Part shown: in pieces, positions 54,150 to 62,718 of the stretch | Layout of the letters: each line of letters opens with the position of its first letter | Numbering within the stretch: position 1 is the stretch's first letter | Source: Salinimicrobium flavum | GTDB taxonomy: Bacteria; Bacteroidota; Bacteroidia; Flavobacteriales; Flavobacteriaceae | DNA length: 64,000 bases | NCBI RefSeq assembly: GCF_042684505.1 | Contig: NZ_JBHULT010000010.1 | Span: 1 to 64,000 of the forward strand | Direction: 5' to 3' | Made by a program: the position numbers and the translations under genes | Notes under the pieces: generated by a model | What the model saw: only the letters and a program-made list of their open reading frames with translations | The model's database searches: none | What the model was told of the DNA's origin: nothing

Positions 54150-54710
54150 ATGAAGTTTTTAAAGAAAAATTGGTCCAATATCCTATTTATCCTTTTCATA
54201 GCCCTGCTTATCATTCCGCAGACGCGAAAACCCATTCAGGTTACTTTAAATAGATTGATCGCCTTCAGTCCTTCGGAAGTGGCACCGGAAAAAAGGGAAA
54301 CCATAGATTCCTATAACTGGTTGCTGGCAGACATGGAAGGGCAACGGCATAATTTCAGGGAAACGGAAGGAAAAGTGGCCATAGTAAATCTTTGGGCTAC
54401 CTGGTGCCCTCCATGTATTGCAGAAATGCCATCCTTTCAAAAGTTGTATGATGAATATGGAGAAAAGGTTAACTTCTATTTTGTTTCTTCAGAAGAGAAT
54501 GAAAAGCTGCAGGGTTTTCTTGAAAAAAAGGGATATTCTCTTCCTGTTTTTCGGCCCCTTTCGCAGGCTCCCGGTAATTTACAATCCAATACCCTGCCCA
54601 CTACTTATGTGATCTCTAAAAAGGGGGAGCTTGTGGTAGATAAGACCGGTGCTGCCAACTGGCACGATTCCAAGTTTCGAAAGTTACTTGATGAATTACT
54701 AGAGGAGTAA
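54150..54710 (+). CDS. TlpA/ResA-type membrane-anchored thioredoxin
   Basis: The 186-residue protein has one N-terminal membrane span (about residues 10-24), a short periplasmic linker, then a thioredoxin fold with active site C86-P-P-C89 in LWATWCPPCIAEMPSF and cis-Pro in LPTTYVISKKGELV. It should act in the periplasm in disulfide reduction, for example of apocytochromes or surface proteins. It converges on the GH3 gene with 3 bases between the stops. Confidence 0.9.
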   Translation: MKFLKKNWSNILFILFIALLIIPQTRKPIQVTLNRLIAFSPSEVAPEKRETIDSYNWLLADMEGQRHNFRETEGKVAIVNLWATWCPPCIAEMPSFQKLYDEYGEKVNFYFVSSEENEKLQGFLEKKGYSLPVFRPLSQAPGNLQSNTLPTTYVISKKGELVVDKTGAANWHDSKFRKLLDELLEE

Positions 54711-54713
54711 AGC

Positions 54714-56249
54714 TTAGGCTTCAGTTTTCAGACCCTTTTGAAAATCTATAAGTTCTTCAATAAGCTCCCTGCTGTTTGACAGACGGGGAATCTTGTGCTG
54801 GCCTCCCAGTTTATTCTTCCGTTTTAGCCACTGGTAAAAGGTTCCCGAAGGCATTTCCCTGATCACAGGTGCCTGTATAGCGATATCCTGTTTTCTTTTA
54901 GCGGCATAGTCATCATTCAGGTTTCCAAGTTCTTTATCGAGGATACCGGTAAATTCCCTGAGATTATTCGGGGGGGTTACGAATTCAATTAGCCATTCAT
55001 GATATCCCTTCTTTTGTTGCTCATAAAAAAAAGGGGCCGCCGTGAAATCCCTTAAAACTGCTCCTGTTGATCTACAAGCGATAGAAAGAGCTTTTTCTGC
55101 GTGTTCAACAAACAGGTCCTCTCCAAAAACGTTAATGCAATGTTTGGTTCTGCCTGTAATAAGAAACCGGTATGGACTGGTACTGGTAAATTTTACGGTA
55201 TCCCCAATTTTATACCGCCATAAACCGCTGTTGGTGGTAATGACCATCGAATAATTTATGCCCTTTTCCACTTCACTAAGTGGTACCACTGTAGGGTTTT
55301 CTAACAGGAATTCTTTTTCTGGTATGAATTCATAGAAGATCCCGTAATTAAGCATTAGCAAGAGGGAAGGATCATTTATTTGATCCTGAAGCCCGAAGAA
55401 TCCTTCTGTTGCATTGAAAATCTCCTGGTACCGCAGGCTGTTATCTTTGTCTAGTGCTTCAAACAATGGTCGGTAGGGAGCAAAGGATACAGAGCCGTGG
55501 AAAAATACTTCCAGTTGAGGCCAGATTTCCTGGATATAACTGATCTTTTGCTCCTGCACGATATGCTGCAACAAAAGGAGCATCCACATAGGAGAACCAG
55601 CCAGACTGGTCACATTTTGCTGAGTGGTGATCTCGGCGATCTTCCTTATCTTTTCCTCCCAGTCATTCATCATAGTAACCTCCAGCCCCGGCGTACGACC
55701 AAATTGGGCCCAAAAAGGAAGGTTCTTCATCACAATGGCAGATATGTTGGCGATATAGAAACCATTATTGCTGTTGGAAAAATTATTTTCCTGGCTGCCT
55801 CCAATAGAGAGGTTCTTTCCTGAAAAAAGTTTAGCGTCGGGATAATTATTTATGTACAGAGCGATCATATCCCTGCCTCCCTGGTAATGACATTGCTCCA
55901 GCCCTTCTGTAGACACAGGGATTACTTTGCTGTTTGATCCCGTTGTTCCTGAGGATTTTGCAAACCATTTTATAGGGGTAGGCCAGAGCACATTCTGCTG
56001 TCCCTTTAAAATACTTTCGATATAGGGAAAAAGATCTTCATAGGTGTTCAGGGGAATTTCCCTTTTGAACTGTTCGTAGTTTTTTAAGCTCCCAAAACCA
56101 AATTTCTTTCCGTATCTCGTATCCTTTGCTGTATCCAGGAGTTTCCTTAATACATCTTCCTGGGTTCTGTGCGGATTATTAATAGTATTTTCTAAGTCTT
56201 CTATCCGGCTTTTCATCACCAGATTGCCTATGGAATCAATTATTCCCAT
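54714..56249 (-). CDS. GH3-family acyl-adenylate-forming enzyme
   Basis: The 511-residue protein has the plant GH3 auxin-conjugase fold. AKSSGTTGSNSKVIPVS near residue 90 is the ATP-binding loop, NATEGFFGLQ is the motif that contacts the adenylate, and VITTNSGLWRYKIGDTVKF completes the site. In plants GH3 enzymes join amino acids to hormone acids; the bacterial role is unknown. The gene is alone, next to a TlpA-type gene in the opposite direction. Confidence 0.88.
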   Translation of the reverse strand: MGIIDSIGNLVMKSRIEDLENTINNPHRTQEDVLRKLLDTAKDTRYGKKFGFGSLKNYEQFKREIPLNTYEDLFPYIESILKGQQNVLWPTPIKWFAKSSGTTGSNSKVIPVSTEGLEQCHYQGGRDMIALYINNYPDAKLFSGKNLSIGGSQENNFSNSNNGFYIANISAIVMKNLPFWAQFGRTPGLEVTMMNDWEEKIRKIAEITTQQNVTSLAGSPMWMLLLLQHIVQEQKISYIQEIWPQLEVFFHGSVSFAPYRPLFEALDKDNSLRYQEIFNATEGFFGLQDQINDPSLLLMLNYGIFYEFIPEKEFLLENPTVVPLSEVEKGINYSMVITTNSGLWRYKIGDTVKFTSTSPYRFLITGRTKHCINVFGEDLFVEHAEKALSIACRSTGAVLRDFTAAPFFYEQQKKGYHEWLIEFVTPPNNLREFTGILDKELGNLNDDYAAKRKQDIAIQAPVIREMPSGTFYQWLKRKNKLGGQHKIPRLSNSRELIEELIDFQKGLKTEA

Positions 56250-56363
56250 ACAACACTGCTTGAATTTTTGGTGGTTTGTTCAAGGCTGCAGATTCCCTTC
56301 CGGAAATCTGACCTTCAATTTAGTGCCGAAGATACGCAATAATCATTCTTGTGGACAAGATAT

Positions 56364-58742
56364 TTAATTTTTAGCCTGCTCACTTTCAAAGGCTGGAAAA
56401 GTGAGTATAAAGGTAGTTCCTTTATTTGGCTCGCTTTTTACCTCTATCAAAGCTCTATGTTCATCCAGGATATTTTTGACTGAACTTAATCCCACTCCCA
56501 TACCTCCAACCTTGTTGGTATAGAAGGATTCAAATAACCTGTCAATTTCTTCCGGTTTCATCCCGCAACCATTATCACTTATGGATAGCCTGAATGCTTT
56601 ATCCAGGTTTTCAATGTCGATGGTCAGGATACCTTCATTAGGGGTCATAGCCTCACTGGCATTCACTATAATATTCAACAGTGCGATCTTCAGCTTTTCC
56701 TTATCAGCATTAATATAATAAGGACCTTTAAAATTCCTGATCACCTTTATACCTGTAAGGTAGATCCTGTCCTTTGCCTGGGCCAGGGCTAAATTCGTGG
56801 TTCTGGCCAGGCAGCATTTTTTTAGGACAGAAGGGGAATAATTAGATGAGGTAAGTAAATTGGTTACCAGGTTATTAAGGGTATTGGTACTCCGCTTGAT
56901 TATTTTGACATAATTGGACACCTTTTTTCTGGCAGGACCTTCAATTTTCTTATTGAGTATGTCTGCAGATATATCTATGCTGGCCAACGGGTTTCGAAGT
57001 TCATGAGCCAGGGTTCTTGCGATCTCTCCCTTGATAGATAATTTTTCAGCGTTAATAAGGGCCTGCTGGGTTTTCTTTTGTTCCTGTACATTGCGCAGCA
57101 AAATAATGTATTCATATACATTCCCCTTTTTGTTACGCATAAAGACCTTTCCGCGGGCATTAAAATAATTCCATGAATGGTCAGGTCCTTTCAACCTGAA
57201 TTCAATGTCCATAATCTCCTTATCTGAGGCTTTAAGTAGTTGGCTATGGAATTGCATTGCCTTTTCCCGGTCTTGAGGATGGATCAATGGAAGAATATCC
57301 ATTAAAGGCATACCCTCTACTTTATCCTGTGACAGTTTGGGATTGAACATAAACCCGCGGTTCATGAATCTCACTTTTTCCTCATACAGGTTGAAGATAA
57401 GAATGATATCTGGTGAGGTTTTGATGAGTTGCTTTTTAAAGCGCATCGAATCCTTCAGGGTTTGCGTTCTCTGTTTTTTCCGGGTAATATTTTCTAAGGA
57501 ATTAATTAAAAAACCTTTTTGTCTCCTGGTCGTAATCCTAAACCAGTTGCTTTTACCTTTCCTTTTGAAACAAACCTCGAAGTCTTTGGATTCCCCGGTC
57601 AGCATGGTCTGTTTAAAAATTTCAAAAGCCCCTGTTCTGGTCGCCTGCGGATTTAATTCGAGAAATCTGCGGCCAACCATCTGCTCCTCCTTGTAATATC
57701 TTTTTACCCTTTTATTCACCCGAACATAAGTGAAGTCTACAATATCCAGGTTATCCCCGAAATAAGGTTTTAAAAGAAAAATTCCCTGATTGACGGTGTC
57801 AAAGACCATTTGCAGAAGATCGCTATTCTCTTTCAGTTCTTTGGTGCGTTTTCTAACCTTGTACTCCAGGATCTCATTCATTTTTTTGAGATCTTCCTCA
57901 GCCTGTTTTCTCTGGGTTATGTCAGTACAAAGTATGGCTACTTTCCTGTTTTTGCTGGTGCCTATTGGGAAAGCGTATACATCAAGCCAGGTTTGAAGGT
58001 CATGAGCATATTCCTCAAAGCGTACTGCTTCTCCCGTGGCCAGTATGTTTGCATAGGTCGTAAACCAATGTGTCCCATGATTGGGAGAAAGCTCTTTCAT
58101 GGTCTTTCCAAGGGGAGCAGGGATTCTCACATGTTTTATAAATGCGGGATTGATCTCCACAAATAACTGGTCGAAAGGGTTCTTTTGAAGATCAAAAATT
58201 ATTTCAATGATGCAGAAGCCTTCATCAAGAGAATTGACAAGGACCCTGTACCGGTTTAAACTTTCTTCAAGGGATTTTTCAGTTTCGAGGTTTGCACCCG
58301 AACTTTTCCTGAAATTCTTCTGATAAGGATCCAGAGCCCTGGCCATGCTTAGGACGAATTTTTCGTCGCCTTTCACCATTCCTGAATAAAGCCGGTTCTT
58401 AAAAAGGAATTGTTTCCAGTATCCAAAAGGAGATTTGACCCTAACTGTGGTTTCATTTTCTTCGCCGGGAGAAAGGTCTTCGCAGCTTTTTAAAAAATGG
58501 AGGAAAAATGGATAATCTTCAGGATGAATAACATTTTTATAAAACTGTTCCCCGGAAAGGTTCTCGTCCAGTATTTGTTTAAAATACCTGTGCCCTTTAT
58601 TATTAAGTCCTTTAAGTTCTACATTCTCCAGGGAACTTATAAAAAGTAAAAATTCCTGACTTTCATAGCCATTGCTGCCATTGAAGAGACTATGAGGTAC
58701 CCCCAATAATTGTTCATCTAAGATGTAGTTACTTTTTTTCAT
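56364..58742 (-). CDS. Multi-PAS sensor histidine kinase
   Basis: The 792-residue cytosolic protein has several PAS domains in a row (at about residues 40-130, 165-275, 310-420 and 435-550). HisKA follows with GEIARTLAHELRNPLASID, then a HATPase domain with NIVVNASEAM, SDNGCGMKPEEI and GMGVGLSSVK. No membrane span or receiver is present and no response regulator is beside it, so it is an orphan soluble sensor. The trigger cannot be told. Confidence 0.9.
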   Translation of the reverse strand: MKKSNYILDEQLLGVPHSLFNGSNGYESQEFLLFISSLENVELKGLNNKGHRYFKQILDENLSGEQFYKNVIHPEDYPFFLHFLKSCEDLSPGEENETTVRVKSPFGYWKQFLFKNRLYSGMVKGDEKFVLSMARALDPYQKNFRKSSGANLETEKSLEESLNRYRVLVNSLDEGFCIIEIIFDLQKNPFDQLFVEINPAFIKHVRIPAPLGKTMKELSPNHGTHWFTTYANILATGEAVRFEEYAHDLQTWLDVYAFPIGTSKNRKVAILCTDITQRKQAEEDLKKMNEILEYKVRKRTKELKENSDLLQMVFDTVNQGIFLLKPYFGDNLDIVDFTYVRVNKRVKRYYKEEQMVGRRFLELNPQATRTGAFEIFKQTMLTGESKDFEVCFKRKGKSNWFRITTRRQKGFLINSLENITRKKQRTQTLKDSMRFKKQLIKTSPDIILIFNLYEEKVRFMNRGFMFNPKLSQDKVEGMPLMDILPLIHPQDREKAMQFHSQLLKASDKEIMDIEFRLKGPDHSWNYFNARGKVFMRNKKGNVYEYIILLRNVQEQKKTQQALINAEKLSIKGEIARTLAHELRNPLASIDISADILNKKIEGPARKKVSNYVKIIKRSTNTLNNLVTNLLTSSNYSPSVLKKCCLARTTNLALAQAKDRIYLTGIKVIRNFKGPYYINADKEKLKIALLNIIVNASEAMTPNEGILTIDIENLDKAFRLSISDNGCGMKPEEIDRLFESFYTNKVGGMGVGLSSVKNILDEHRALIEVKSEPNKGTTFILTFPAFESEQAKN

Positions 58743-59299
58743 GCCAAATGAGAAAGTAATTGCTCGGACAATTCTGTAAAATACAGAAGCTCAGGCCACA
58801 ATAAACGAGGGGTCTTTGTTAAGTTAAATTTAATATAAAAATTTAAATTTCCAACCCCTTAACAATCAGTTTTTTACTATTATTTATTATTTTTCAGGGA
58901 ACACCCTGATTTTACTGTTGGTTTGGCAACAAAATTTTTTTTATTTTTTGTGAAGGAGGTGAAGTTTTGGTGAAAAAAAGAAGATGGCAGTGATAATGGG
59001 AGAGGAAGACGGAATTTAAAATACAGGGATGAAAGAAGGAATTGTTTTCGCTTTTATATTGTATCTCCCGTATCCTTTGATATTACTACAAAAAAATGGC
59101 AAGTGATGTTCAGAGTTTAATCACTTATACTTCGATTTTCATAAAAGGTAGTTAACAATTTATTTAGTTTAAATAATGTTAAGTTTATTCTGGAGAAACA
59201 TTCATTCGAAGCATGAAAGAAACTGGCCGCCCCCGGGGAATTTATCCCACCGGGTTATGATCTTAATTATACTTTAAGACGATAGAATATAGTTTTTAC
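58743..59299. other. Large AT-rich gap between PAS kinase and DEAD-box helicase
   Basis: 557 bases without a credible gene. A 25-codon frame at 59029-59106 (+) has a hydrophobic core but no other support. A Shine-Dalgarno-like AAGGAGGTGA near 58951 leads only to a 7-codon frame. No perfect -7 box or terminator was seen for either flank. Confidence 0.45.
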
Positions 59300-60649
59300 C
59301 TACTTTTTCTTTTTGCGGTTGTAGTTTTTGTCTCCCCTGGTTTGTGGTTTTTTATACTTTTTCTTGATCTCACGCCGGTATACCCCTCCTAAATTAACCT
59401 TTTGATTCTTTTCCTTTTTCTCATGAAAAGCAGGGCCAGGGGCATCTGCATCCCCCATTTTAGTTGGATTATTGATCTCATTGATCTTCGGTTGTTCCTC
59501 AGGAATCAATTCTGTAGAGATCTCTACTTCTGAAGGCAGGTCCAATCGTTCGATATTCATATTCATCAAACCCTCGATCTTTTCAAGGTCCTCTTCCTCC
59601 TTTGGTGTCGTGAACAGGATTGAATGGCCTTCCTTTTCTGCCCTTCCGGTACGGCCTATTCGATGCATGTAATTTTCGGGATATGCAGGAGTGTCAAAAT
59701 TGATGACATGGCTTACCTGCTCAATGTCCAGCCCTCTGGCCATAACATCTGTGGCAACCAGGATACGGCAGAAACCTTCTCCAAATTGCCTGATGCTGCG
59801 TAAGCGATAATTTTGTGTCTTGTTGGAATGAATAATGGTACATTCTTCCGCAAAAGCAGGACTTAGCTGGTCAAAAAGCCTATCGGCCATTCGTTTATTT
59901 CCGGTGAAGATCAAAACCTTGTGAAATTCCTCCTTATTCCGAAGCAATTCTTTCAAAAGATTGACCTTCGTGTAGAAATTCGGAACTTTATAAAGAGTTT
60001 GGTGAATGTTTTCCAGGGGGGTACCGCTTGCTGCTACAGAAATGGTCTCCGGATTTCTGAAGTTTTCAAAGATGAGTTCCTCAACATCTGGGGTCATGGT
60101 AGCCGAGAACATTATATTCTGCCGGCTGGTAGGCAAGAGTTCCAGGATATTGTTCAGTTGAAACCTGAAACCAAGGTCCAGCATCACATCCACTTCGTCA
60201 ATAACCAGTTTTTGAACAGATTTTAACTGTAAATCCCGGTTTATAGCCAGATCATAGAGTCTTCCCGGGGTTGCCACCAGAATATCCTGTCCTTGGGCAA
60301 CCAATTGTTTTTGAGTATTAATGTTCGTACCTCCATAGATGCCCAGTACACGAACGTTCATATATTTGGTCACCTTTTCCAGTTCCTCAGCCACCTGCAC
60401 AACCAGTTCCCTCGTAGGCACAAGGATCAGGATCCTTGGGTTCTTTTGAACCGAATATTTCAGCATTTTTAGAAGGGGTAAGAGGTAAGCCAGGGTTTTT
60501 CCGGTACCTGTCTGGGCAATTCCCACCATATCCCTTCCCGAGAAAATGACCGATGCCGTTTGCTCCTGTACAGGAGTTGGAGTGGTGATGCCTTGATCAT
60601 CAAGGGCATTCAATAGGGGGGTAGTTAAGCTAAGATCCTTAAAAGTCAC
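59300..60649 (-). CDS. DEAD-box-family RNA helicase with a DEVD motif II
   Basis: About 449 residues from a GTG at 60649. It has the Q motif region (TPTPVQEQTA), motif I AQTGTGKT, motif Ia PTRELVVQ, motif II DEVD (in VIDEVDVMLDLGF) in place of DEAD, motif III SAT, and motif VI HRIGRTGRA. A basic C-terminal tail (KKKYKKPQTRGDKNYNRKKKK in part) binds RNA. It remodels RNA or ribosomes. An in-frame ATG at 60688 lies upstream of the -7 box at 60665-60672, so the GTG is the better start. Confidence 0.92.
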   Translation of the reverse strand: MTFKDLSLTTPLLNALDDQGITTPTPVQEQTASVIFSGRDMVGIAQTGTGKTLAYLLPLLKMLKYSVQKNPRILILVPTRELVVQVAEELEKVTKYMNVRVLGIYGGTNINTQKQLVAQGQDILVATPGRLYDLAINRDLQLKSVQKLVIDEVDVMLDLGFRFQLNNILELLPTSRQNIMFSATMTPDVEELIFENFRNPETISVAASGTPLENIHQTLYKVPNFYTKVNLLKELLRNKEEFHKVLIFTGNKRMADRLFDQLSPAFAEECTIIHSNKTQNYRLRSIRQFGEGFCRILVATDVMARGLDIEQVSHVINFDTPAYPENYMHRIGRTGRAEKEGHSILFTTPKEEEDLEKIEGLMNMNIERLDLPSEVEISTELIPEEQPKINEINNPTKMGDADAPGPAFHEKKEKNQKVNLGGVYRREIKKKYKKPQTRGDKNYNRKKKK

Positions 60650-60664
60650 GTTTGTAATTTTTTG

Positions 60665-60696
60665 CAAAGGTAAGACAATGAGAAGCATTGTCTCAA
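60665..60696 (-). promoter_or_regulatory. Promoter of the DEAD-box gene (TTG-N21-TACCTTTG)
   Basis: On the minus strand TTG at 60696-60694, a 21-base spacer, then TACCTTTG at 60672-60665. Both elements and their spacing fit the flavobacterial consensus (TTG, 17-23 bases, TAnnTTTG). The -7 box ends 15 bases before the GTG at 60649. Confidence 0.65.
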
Positions 60697-60767
60697 TAAT
60701 GCCGTCATTTTATAAAATCACTCCTCCCGTTACTCGAAACCTGATGTTTTCCTTGAAGTATAATTCG

Positions 60768-60775
60768 TATTTTTG
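60768..60775 (+). promoter_or_regulatory. TAnnTTTG -7 box for the FMN-reductase gene
   Basis: TATTTTTG ends 19 bases before the ATG at 60795 and supports that start over the ATG at 60678. The likely transcription start is near 60780. Confidence 0.5.
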
Positions 60776-60794
60776 GCTCCAAACAATCCAATTT

Positions 60795-61334
60795 ATGACC
60801 AAGATCCTTGCTTTTGCCGGTTCCAACAGTCCGGTTTCCATTAACCACGAGTTAATTCTCAATGTGGTAGGTAGGATCACTGAACACGAGATAGAAGTTC
60901 TAAAACTACGTGAGCTGGAGATCCCTATGTACAGCAATGCCAGAGAAAAAATAGGAATTCCTGAAAATATCAAATTGCTATACGAGAAGATCCTCGACCA
61001 TCAAGCCCTAATAATTTCGGTGAACGAACATAATCGCAATGTTTCGGCATTTTTCAAAAACATTCTCGACTGGTTATCCAGGATAGACAGAAAGTTCATG
61101 GAAGGAAAAAAGATACTCTTAATGAGCACCTCTCCAGGGCAAAGGGGAGGGGCTGCTTCCCTTGAATATTGTAAACTGCAATTCCCCAGGTTTGGAGGAG
61201 AGATCGTAGAAAGCTTCAGCCTTCCTCAGTTCTATGAAAATTTTGATGCCGCAAAAGGAACCCTTTCCAATGAAGTTTTTGAGATGGGTGTTGTGGAGGT
61301 GGTCACTTCCTTTTCACAGCTAATCAAGGAATAG
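60795..61334 (+). CDS. NADPH-dependent FMN reductase family protein
   Basis: The 179-residue flavodoxin-like protein has ILAFAGSNSPVSINHEL at the start (phosphate loop), YEKILDHQALIISVNEHNRNVSAFFKNILDWLSR with the family NEHN/SA...KN contact, and LLMSTSPGQRGGA. It supplies reduced flavin or reduces quinones and azo compounds. The frame reaches up to 60678, but the promoter box and the strong homology start both favour 60795. It is followed directly by pabB. Confidence 0.85.
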   Translation: MTKILAFAGSNSPVSINHELILNVVGRITEHEIEVLKLRELEIPMYSNAREKIGIPENIKLLYEKILDHQALIISVNEHNRNVSAFFKNILDWLSRIDRKFMEGKKILLMSTSPGQRGGAASLEYCKLQFPRFGGEIVESFSLPQFYENFDAAKGTLSNEVFEMGVVEVVTSFSQLIKE

Positions 61335-62639
61335 GTGCGGGGTCTTAAAAAAGTAAAAATTAAAGATGTACCGGGCATCAAAATGGCTTTGCTGGAGTGG
61401 TCGCAGCAATATGAGGAGGTTGCATGGCTTGATAGCAATGATCACCAACAGAAGTTTTCTACTTATGATGCCGTGCTTGCGGCAGATGCCTTTACAGCCA
61501 TTCAGACAGATACCCATCGTGCTTTTGCCAGGTTGCAGGAGTATCAGGAAACCACCCGGGACTGGCTTTTTGGATACCTTTCCTATGACCTTAAAAATGA
61601 CACCGAGGAGCTCACTTCAAAAAATTTTGACGGCCTCGGTTTTTCAGATCTTTTCTTCTTTCAGCCAAAAAAACTTTTCCTTCTGAAGGGTGACGAACTC
61701 GAAGTACGCTATCTAAATCTTGTCGACGACGAACTCCAACAAGACCTGGAGGAAATTTTCAACATGGTTTCTTCCGAAGATAAGTCTGAAAAGACTTCGA
61801 TTCCGTCAGCAATAAGACTTAAGCCCCGTATAGAAAAGGAGGAATACCTGAAGAAGATTAAAGAAGTCCTTGAATATATTCAGCGTGGGGATATCTACGA
61901 AGCAAATTTTTGCCAGGAATTCTATGCAGAAAATGTCGAAATAGATCCCTTAAAAACATATGTGGCCCTGAATGCCATTTCCAATCCGCCATTTGCAGGA
62001 TTTTTAAAGCACCAGGAGCATTTTCTGCTTTCAGCGTCACCTGAGAGATATCTTCAGAAGAAAGGAAATGAGATCATATCTCAGCCTATTAAAGGCACTG
62101 CCCGCAGATCAAAAGATGCCGAAGAAGATCTTGAACTGGCAGCGCAACTTGAAAATGATCCCAAAGAACGTTCAGAAAATGTGATGATCGTAGACCTGGT
62201 GAGGAATGATCTTTCCAAAACAGCAAAAAAAGGTACGGTAGAGGTGGAGGAACTTTGCAAGATCTACACCTTTGAACAGGTGCATCAAATGATCTCTACG
62301 GTACGGTCACAACTGGATGAGGGTATTTCTGCTGTCGAGGTATTGCGAACCACTTTTCCCATGGGCAGTATGACCGGAGCGCCAAAGATCTCTGCCATGA
62401 AAATCATCGAAGATCTTGAGGAAACAAAAAGAGGAGTTTACAGTGGTGCAGTAGGATATTTTACCCCAGATAATGATTTTGATTTCAATGTGGTGATACG
62501 AAGTATTCTTTATGCCCGCAACAATAAATATTTGTCCTTTTCTGTAGGAGGAGCCATTACATCGGGCTCTGTGCCAGAGAAGGAATACAATGAGTGTATG
62601 GTCAAAGCGAAGGCACTCCTGGAGGTGCTGGAAAAATAA
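61335..62639 (+). CDS. pabB: Aminodeoxychorismate synthase component I
   Basis: The 434-residue protein has the chorismate-binding core: EYLKKIKEVLEYIQRGDIYEANFCQ, FLLSASPERYLQ, QPIKGTARRS, ENVMIVDLVRNDLS and MGSMTGAPKISAMKII with the catalytic Lys/Thr/Glu layout. It makes 4-amino-4-deoxychorismate for folate. The GTG at 61335 directly after the FMN-reductase stop is chosen because residues 1-16 fit the family start; an ATG at 61383 is an alternative. The order pabB-tilS is usual in Flavobacteriia. Confidence 0.92.
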   Translation: MRGLKKVKIKDVPGIKMALLEWSQQYEEVAWLDSNDHQQKFSTYDAVLAADAFTAIQTDTHRAFARLQEYQETTRDWLFGYLSYDLKNDTEELTSKNFDGLGFSDLFFFQPKKLFLLKGDELEVRYLNLVDDELQQDLEEIFNMVSSEDKSEKTSIPSAIRLKPRIEKEEYLKKIKEVLEYIQRGDIYEANFCQEFYAENVEIDPLKTYVALNAISNPPFAGFLKHQEHFLLSASPERYLQKKGNEIISQPIKGTARRSKDAEEDLELAAQLENDPKERSENVMIVDLVRNDLSKTAKKGTVEVEELCKIYTFEQVHQMISTVRSQLDEGISAVEVLRTTFPMGSMTGAPKISAMKIIEDLEETKRGVYSGAVGYFTPDNDFDFNVVIRSILYARNNKYLSFSVGGAITSGSVPEKEYNECMVKAKALLEVLEK

Positions 62640-62705
62640 TTGAAAATAATTTCCCAGAAGTTCCTTATCCCCTTTCAGATAACCGTGTAAAACGGGCATT
62701 TTTGG

Positions 62706-62713
62706 TATATTTG
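62706..62713 (+). promoter_or_regulatory. TAnnTTTG -7 box for tilS
   Basis: TATATTTG, 5 bases before the ATG at 62719. The expected transcription start falls within the first bases of the gene or just before, so a nearly leaderless message is possible. Confidence 0.4.
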
Positions 62714-62718
62714 AGCCT

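Noticed and set aside
58948..58999. Shine-Dalgarno-like AAGGAGGTGA in the large gap
   Set aside because: It leads only to a 7-codon frame, and this group does not rely on such sites.
59029..59106. 25-codon hydrophobic frame
   Set aside because: Too short and without promoter, terminator or conserved look.
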